A DNA stretch of 8,174 bases from contig JACMKV010000431.1 in assembly GCA_014379915.1 (NCBI GenBank), positions 1 through 8,174 on the forward strand. Reading direction: 5' to 3'. Both the position numbers and the translations under genes were made by a program. Shown piece after piece: positions 5,898 through 8,174 of this stretch. The stretch is from Burkholderiales bacterium. Its GTDB lineage: Bacteria; Pseudomonadota; Gammaproteobacteria; Burkholderiales; JACMKV01. Within the stretch, counting starts at the first letter, position 1, and every line of letters starts with the position of its first letter. The notes below the pieces were generated by a model, which was not told the DNA's origin, searched no databases, and was given only the letters and a program-made list of their open reading frames with translations.

Positions 5898-6981
5898 CTC
5901 GATCGCCGAAATTCTCGCCGACATCAAGGCCGGGAAAATGACGATCCTGGTCGACGACGAAGAGCGCGAGAACGAAGGCGATCTCGTACTCGGCGCCGAG
6001 TTCGCAATACCCGAGCACATCAATTTCATGGCCAAGCACGGCCGCGGGCTGATCTGCCTGGCCTTGACTGAAGCGCGCTGCCGGCAATTGAATCTACCGC
6101 TGATGGTTGCGCGCAATCGCTCGTCGCTGGGAACGAATTTCACGGCTTCGATCGAGGCCGCGCGCGGTGTGACGACAGGTATTTCGGCCGCCGATCGCGC
6201 GCGCACGATACAGGCTGCGGTTGCACGCGACGCCACGCCAGACGACATCGTTCAGCCCGGTCATATTTTTCCGCTGATGGCGCAAAAAGGCGGCGTCTTG
6301 TCGCGCGCCGGGCACACCGAAGCCGGCTGCGATCTGGCCCAGCTCGCCGGGTTGACATCGGCGGCGGTGATCTGCGAAATCATGAACGACAATGGCGAGA
6401 TGGCGCGACTGCCCGATCTCGTCGAATTCGCGGCGCGCCACGGTTTGAAAATCGGTTCGATCGCCGATCTGATTCACTACCGCAGCCAGACCGAATCGCT
6501 GGTTACGCGCGTCGCCGAGCGCCCGATACAAACGCTGCACGGCGCATTCACGCTGGTCGTGTACAACGATCACACCACGCAGGCGACCCATCTGGCGCTG
6601 GTCAAGGGCGACATCACCGAGGCCGAGGAAACGCTGGTGCGCGTGCATGAGCCGTTATCCGTGATGGATTTGCTCGACGCCGGTGACCGCCGCCACTCGT
6701 GGAATCTGAACGACACACTGCAAACGATCGCGCAGGCAAAGCGCGGCGTCATCGTGCTGCTGCACAAGCCGGAAACCGCTGCCGAACTGCTTGAGCGCGC
6801 GCGCGGTAAACCGTCTGCCGAAGCCGATCAATCGCGCATCGATCTACGGAATTACGGTATCGGCGCGCAAATTCTGCGCGACCTGAACGTGCGCAAAATG
6901 CGGCTACTGGCAGCGCCGCGCAAAATGCCGAGCATGGCCGGCTTCGGGCTCGAAGTGACCGGCCACGAACTGCCCGGCTAA
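5887..6981 (+). CDS. ribBX: 3,4-dihydroxy-2-butanone-4-phosphate synthase with degenerate GTP cyclohydrolase II-like domain (RibBX type)
   Basis: The N-terminal half (about 1-200) makes DHBP from ribulose 5-phosphate, the four-carbon unit of riboflavin. It carries DDEERENEGDL (23-33), GTNFTASIEAARGVTTGIS (82-100) and RAGHTEAGCDL (140-150), all intact. The C-terminal half resembles GTP cyclohydrolase II by position, with THLALVKGDI and YGIGAQIL (323-330). The three zinc cysteines expected around VHSEC and RCDC are absent: the region reads VRVHEPLSVMDLLDAGDRRH (251-270). This matches the RibBX variant described in Proteobacteria, in which the domain has lost cyclohydrolase activity and may regulate the synthase. 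It would commonly be annotated ribBA. I chose ATG 5887, giving 364 residues and a standard N-terminus; an in-frame ATG at 5803 lies deep inside ribE and adds non-homologous residues. Confidence 0.93.
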   Translation: MALNSIAEILADIKAGKMTILVDDEERENEGDLVLGAEFAIPEHINFMAKHGRGLICLALTEARCRQLNLPLMVARNRSSLGTNFTASIEAARGVTTGISAADRARTIQAAVARDATPDDIVQPGHIFPLMAQKGGVLSRAGHTEAGCDLAQLAGLTSAAVICEIMNDNGEMARLPDLVEFAARHGLKIGSIADLIHYRSQTESLVTRVAERPIQTLHGAFTLVVYNDHTTQATHLALVKGDITEAEETLVRVHEPLSVMDLLDAGDRRHSWNLNDTLQTIAQAKRGVIVLLHKPETAAELLERARGKPSAEADQSRIDLRNYGIGAQILRDLNVRKMRLLAAPRKMPSMAGFGLEVTGHELPG

Positions 6982-7041
6982 TTCCGGGATCACCGAGCCA
7001 TCTTGTTTAAGGGGCTATTAAAAACTACTCCGCTTGCCAAT

Positions 7042-7072
7042 ACTTCGCTGTCGCGGGGCCTCAAAACGAAGT
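7042..7072 (+). terminator. Hairpin after ribBX, weak terminator candidate
   Basis: ACTTCG (7042-7047) pairs with CGAAGT (7067-7072) across a 19-base loop, about 60 bases past the ribBX stop. No U run follows directly, so it does not look like a standard intrinsic terminator. Confidence 0.2.
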
Positions 7073-7084
7073 TCAGTAAAAAAC

Positions 7085-7098
7085 TAACCTGTAGGTTA
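7085..7098. promoter_or_regulatory. TAACCTGTAGGTTA palindrome
   Basis: Two perfect 6-base half-sites (TAACCT and AGGTTA) are separated by GT. The form fits a dimeric regulator operator, but no regulator gene is adjacent and the position lies between convergent genes, so a structural role is equally possible. Confidence 0.3.
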
Positions 7099-7117
7099 TG
7101 TCGTAGTCAAAATGCGT

Positions 7118-7130
7118 ATGTACTGTACAT
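7118..7130. promoter_or_regulatory. ATGTACTGTACAT palindrome
   Basis: This perfect 13-base palindrome has a single central T. It could be an operator half-site pair or part of a dispersed repeat. No promoter or gene start is recognisable next to it. Confidence 0.3.
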
Positions 7131-7226
7131 TCCGCCTTTTTAGCCACTCGCGCCTCGCCTTGACTGCGCTTGCAACGTTTTTCAACAGCTTGTTCTTACC
7201 GTAATGTGCCGTGCGACTAGTCAGTG

Positions 7227-7272
7227 CAGCGCCGTATTGGGACTTTGGAACAAGCCCCTTACTGCGGCGCTG
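7227..7272 (+). repeat. GC-rich inverted repeat in the spacer after ribBX
   Basis: CAGCGCCG (7227-7234) is perfectly complementary to CGGCGCTG (7265-7272), and the inner flanks GGG and CCCC extend the pairing with a bulge. It interlocks with a second pair, GCTTGTTC at 7188-7195 with GAACAAGC at 7248-7255, in a pseudoknot-like order. No U tract follows. Confidence 0.4.
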
Positions 7273-7355
7273 TCGTCTAAGGACGATTTTGTTTCACCTC
7301 GCGCATGGCACGGCGAGCACGGAATCAATTGCGAAGCGAGTAACAGCAGCCGTTC

Positions 7356-7386
7356 GCTGAAGAGGGCGTGTCTTGCTCCTCTCAGC
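7356..7386. repeat. Hairpin 48 bases past the EAL gene stop
   Basis: GCTG-A-AGAGG pairs with CCTCT-CAGC across a 12-base loop, nine pairs with one bulged A. It lies downstream of the minus-strand EAL gene and could mark its transcript end, but no U tract follows on either strand. Confidence 0.3.
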
Positions 7387-7433
7387 TGCTCGCCGCTGGC
7401 GGCAATCCCCTTATTGTCGAATTTGTGGACGTG

Positions 7434-8174
7434 CTAATGCTTCACTAGGCCTGGAAAGGGGGGTGTAGGCGCAAAAAAAGCTATGGATTCGCGAGGCCTG
7501 GCGGCTGAGATCGCATCCGGTTCACTAGCTTGAGACCAATCTTTGATATCGGATTCGAATACTTCGAAGAGCCGCGGTCTTTCTACCCCAAAACCTTGTG
7601 CATGATCGATGCCCATGCGCTTTAGCATGTCGAGAGTGAATTGGTTTTCAACGCATTCGGCGATCGTCTCTATGCCCATGACGTGTCCGATGTCATTGAT
7701 CGCTTGAACCATCGCACAATCGATCGGATCGCTCGCCATATTCTTGACGAAGGCTCCATCTATTTTCAAATAATCGACTGGCAAACCTTTGAGATACGCA
7801 AATGACGATAAGCCGCTGCCGAAATCATCGAGAGAAAAGCGGCAACCGATCTCTCTCAATTCCTTGATGAGCATCGCGGCCCCGCTCAGATTCGCAATGG
7901 CGGCGGTTTCGGTAACTTCGAAACAAATTATCTGCGGCGGGATCTGGTGACGTGAAAATTGCTCCCGAACGAATTGCGCGAAGGTTTCGTCTCCCATCGT
8001 AGCCCCGGATAAATTGAGGGATAGCGACGGCGTGAGATCTATATCCACATACCGATATCGGTTTCCATGAGCCTCAAAAGCCATGCTCACGATTTTACGA
8101 TCGATGCCCTGCATCAAGTTGTAGCGTTCCGCCGCAGGTACAAAAGCCATTGGCAGAACGAGCTGGCCGTTATC
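7434..8174 (-). CDS. EAL-domain cyclic-di-GMP phosphodiesterase, C-terminal part (5' end outside the window)
   Basis: This is the 3' portion of a gene whose start lies beyond 8174; 246 residues are visible. EAL domains hydrolyse the second messenger cyclic-di-GMP, controlling biofilm and motility. Visible motifs, numbered from the window edge, are NLSG (N54), FEVTE (E86), SLDDFGSGLSSFAYL (D116, D117), DYLKIDG (K137), IAECVEN (usually AEGVET) and HAQGFGVERP (Q193). The metal and catalytic positions in the visible part are therefore kept, suggesting an active phosphodiesterase. The EAL signature itself and any PAS or GGDEF domains would lie upstream, outside the window. The frame stays open through the edge (DNGQLVLP precedes the internal Met at 8150), so that Met is not the start. 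About 40 polar and proline-rich residues follow the domain. It is convergent with the rib cluster and unrelated to it. Confidence 0.92.
   Translation of the reverse strand, partial: DNGQLVLPMAFVPAAERYNLMQGIDRKIVSMAFEAHGNRYRYVDIDLTPSLSLNLSGATMGDETFAQFVREQFSRHQIPPQIICFEVTETAAIANLSGAAMLIKELREIGCRFSLDDFGSGLSSFAYLKGLPVDYLKIDGAFVKNMASDPIDCAMVQAINDIGHVMGIETIAECVENQFTLDMLKRMGIDHAQGFGVERPRLFEVFESDIKDWSQASEPDAISAARPRESIAFFAPTPPFPGLVKH

Larger units (their letters stand above)
6982..7433. other. Structured non-coding region between ribBX and the EAL gene
   Basis: There is no credible gene in these 452 bases; a 77-codon plus-strand frame at 7204-7437 has no ribosome binding site or family resemblance. 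Base composition is lower in GC than the genes on either side, at least up to about 7200. Several pairing segments are visible: ACTTCG/CGAAGT (7042-7072), TAACCTgtAGGTTA (7085-7098), ATGTACtGTACAT (7118-7130), GCTTGTTC/GAACAAGC (7188-7255), CAGCGCCG/CGGCGCTG (7227-7272) and GCTGaAGAGG/CCTCTCAGC (7356-7386). It may hold convergent transcript ends, a dispersed repeat or a non-coding RNA. The ribH and nusB genes that often follow ribBA are not here. Confidence 0.5.

Noticed and set aside
6094..6648. Minus-strand open frame antisense to ribBX
   Set aside because: Shadow of a strongly conserved gene; no recognisable domain.
7204..7437. 77-codon plus-strand frame after ribBX
   Set aside because: No Shine-Dalgarno sequence and a Cys/Ser-rich composition unlike the neighbours. 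It runs through several inverted repeats and its stop overlaps the EAL gene end.
1..8174. CRISPR array, tRNA, rRNA or phage/defence module
   Set aside because: No regularly spaced direct repeats, no cloverleaf or rRNA signature, and no phage or nuclease genes were found on reading both strands.

Overview
The window looks like chromosomal DNA of a betaproteobacterium. The inference rests on GC-rich coding sequence, a riboflavin gene cluster that begins with nrdR, a RibB protein carrying the degenerate C-terminal domain common in Proteobacteria, and a mannitol/chloroaromatic-type TRAP transporter pair. No species can be assigned from the sequence alone.

Layout, left to right. Bases 1-227 are AT-rich and non-coding, with an AT-rich hairpin region next to the transporter. 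Bases 228-2071 hold a minus-strand pair, the small (dctQ) and large (dctM) membrane subunits of a TRAP transporter, coupled by a TGATG overlap; no substrate-binding protein gene is adjacent. Bases 2072-2517 are intergenic and contain an imperfect inverted repeat whose arms are built on a 9-nt period. From 2518 a plus-strand cluster runs: nrdR, ribD, a 204-bp MITE-like element sitting exactly on the ribD stop codon, a frameshifted SAM-dependent methyltransferase gene, ribE (TTG start), and ribBX, which overlaps ribE by 11 nt. Bases 6982-7433 are non-coding and rich in small palindromes and pairing segments. The 3' end of a minus-strand EAL-domain (cyclic-di-GMP phosphodiesterase-type) gene fills 7434-8174 and runs off the window.

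Functionally, NrdR is the Zn/ATP-cone repressor of ribonucleotide reductase genes. RibD, RibE and the DHBP synthase domain of RibBX cover most of riboflavin synthesis. GTP cyclohydrolase II seems not to be provided here, because the C-terminal domain of the RibBA-like protein lacks the zinc-binding cysteines. Lumazine synthase (ribH) and nusB, which commonly follow in related genomes, do not follow here.

I see no clear novel multigene system. The most interesting items are the MITE-like insertion at the ribD stop codon, the broken methyltransferase gene interrupting the riboflavin cluster, the periodic inverted repeat before nrdR, and the structured non-coding stretch after ribBX.
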